Shown here one piece after another: positions 63,154 through 64,000 of a stretch of DNA of 64,000 bases. Every line of letters starts with the position of its first letter. Within the stretch, counting starts at the first letter, position 1. Under the pieces are notes generated by a model. It was not told the origin of the DNA. It saw only the letters and a program-made list of their open reading frames with translations, and searched no databases. The stretch comes from Amblyomma americanum (Eukaryota > Arthropoda > Arachnida > Ixodida > Ixodidae), in NCBI RefSeq assembly GCF_052857255.1, contig NC_135497.1:351272622-351336621 (forward strand). The letters run 5' to 3'. The position numbers and the translations under genes are program-made.

Positions 63154-64000
63154 CTACTTCCATTCCAGAAGACAGAAGTTCTTCCACTCTCACATGATAA
63201 AGTTAAGAATGCTTGCCACAAAACACATAGATTTAAATGTGCCCAAAATGCAAAAACACAACTGTTGTCATAAAGAGACAAAATTTAAAACACCTAATTT
63301 ACCCATAATTTCTGTGCTGCACATATTGCCCGTGAAGATGTAAATAAACAACAGCGAAACGCTTTTTTTTTCATTATTATACCACATTTGCTTAGACATA
63401 CTTGAAGGTCCACTGCGATGTTTTTTTCACTGCCAATTATTCTGATTTAAAGGGATTGCTCATGCATTACAGACACCCGGAAAAAAAGAATTATTGAAAT
63501 CGAAGCATGCAAGCAAAAGTTATTTCAGTTCGAAAATTCAAAATAAGGCAAAATGAAAACACATTTCACTTGCCCAATGCCGAGATTGGGCACTGCTAAT
63601 CATAACAGTGCCTTGAACACAAGCACCAGAAGCTTGCATGCAATTGTTGCCTTGCCAGGGCAGCCCACAGTCGTGCATTTTGAAGGCGGCGTCACTGTCA
63701 CTCAAAAAGTAACCCTCTGCAGTTCACTGGCACCCGACCACCATCATGCTTGCTGGTGCACTCAGACTGTGCTGGTGCCAACACGTAGTAGTCCCTATTT
63801 TGTGTACACTGAGCACTGCGCCGAACTCGTCAATACAAACCGCACCGTATGTAAGCCCTGAATTGCCCGGATGGACAGCACTCACTACCTTCTTGTCACT
63901 CCTTCCCAACTGACAGCTGCTTCTAATGCAAGCATTCTGTGCTGTGTCACGCAACAGAACTGACATATCCGACCTTGGCCACCGCCCTTGTGTGCACCAA
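63154..64000 (-). other. Intron upstream of exon 1, no recognised content
   Basis: No further WDFY3 coding block was found. TTTAAAGGGAT at 63449-63459 resembles one terminus of the TTAA-flanked MITEs but has no partner. Confidence 0.45.

Overview
The window is animal nuclear DNA, most likely from a hard tick (Ixodida). Small exons with GT-AG splice sites are scattered through kilobase introns. The introns are full of tRNA-derived SINEs of the kind found in ticks, Tigger/pogo-type DNA elements with TA target duplications, a Ty3/gypsy retrotransposon and a Penelope-like relic. The tick assignment is inferred from repeat style and protein similarity; no species marker is present.

One host gene fills the window on the minus strand: the orthologue of WDFY3 (Alfy; Drosophila blue cheese), a very large BEACH-family scaffold for selective autophagy. 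I find 29 coding exons from 63153 down to 1121. Together they carry 4705 nt (about 1568 codons), and every exon-exon junction keeps reading frame. They cover the middle of the protein: helical-repeat segments, the concanavalin A-like (LamG-like) domain on exons 3-6, the long helical region that follows, and the linker that leads to PH-BEACH. The N-terminus lies beyond 64000. The PH, BEACH, WD40 and FYVE domains lie beyond position 1. One intron uses a GC donor (after 4920).

Layout: 1-10.4 kb holds exons 29-21, with a TTAA-flanked MITE and a Penelope-like relic. 10.4-19.2 kb is a single 8.9 kb intron packed with nested DNA elements. 19.2-26.5 kb holds exons 20-15 and another nested pair of elements. 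26.5-33.2 kb is an intron with a 5.1 kb Ty3/gypsy element with two LTRs, antisense to the gene. 33.2-40.5 kb holds exons 14-13 and a 7 kb intron with a foldback element, two SINEs and a complete pogo/Tigger-like transposon with an uninterrupted transposase. 40.5-53 kb holds exons 12-3 with a large foldback, MITEs and a SINE. 53-61.6 kb is an 8.6 kb intron with a long-TIR element and a decayed Tigger transposase. 61.6-63.2 kb holds exons 2-1.

I see no tRNA or rRNA gene, no CRISPR array and no second host gene. I also see no convincing undescribed system. The most notable items are the complete pogo-like transposon, its shared-terminus MITE relatives, the nested and foldback elements, and the GC-AG intron.
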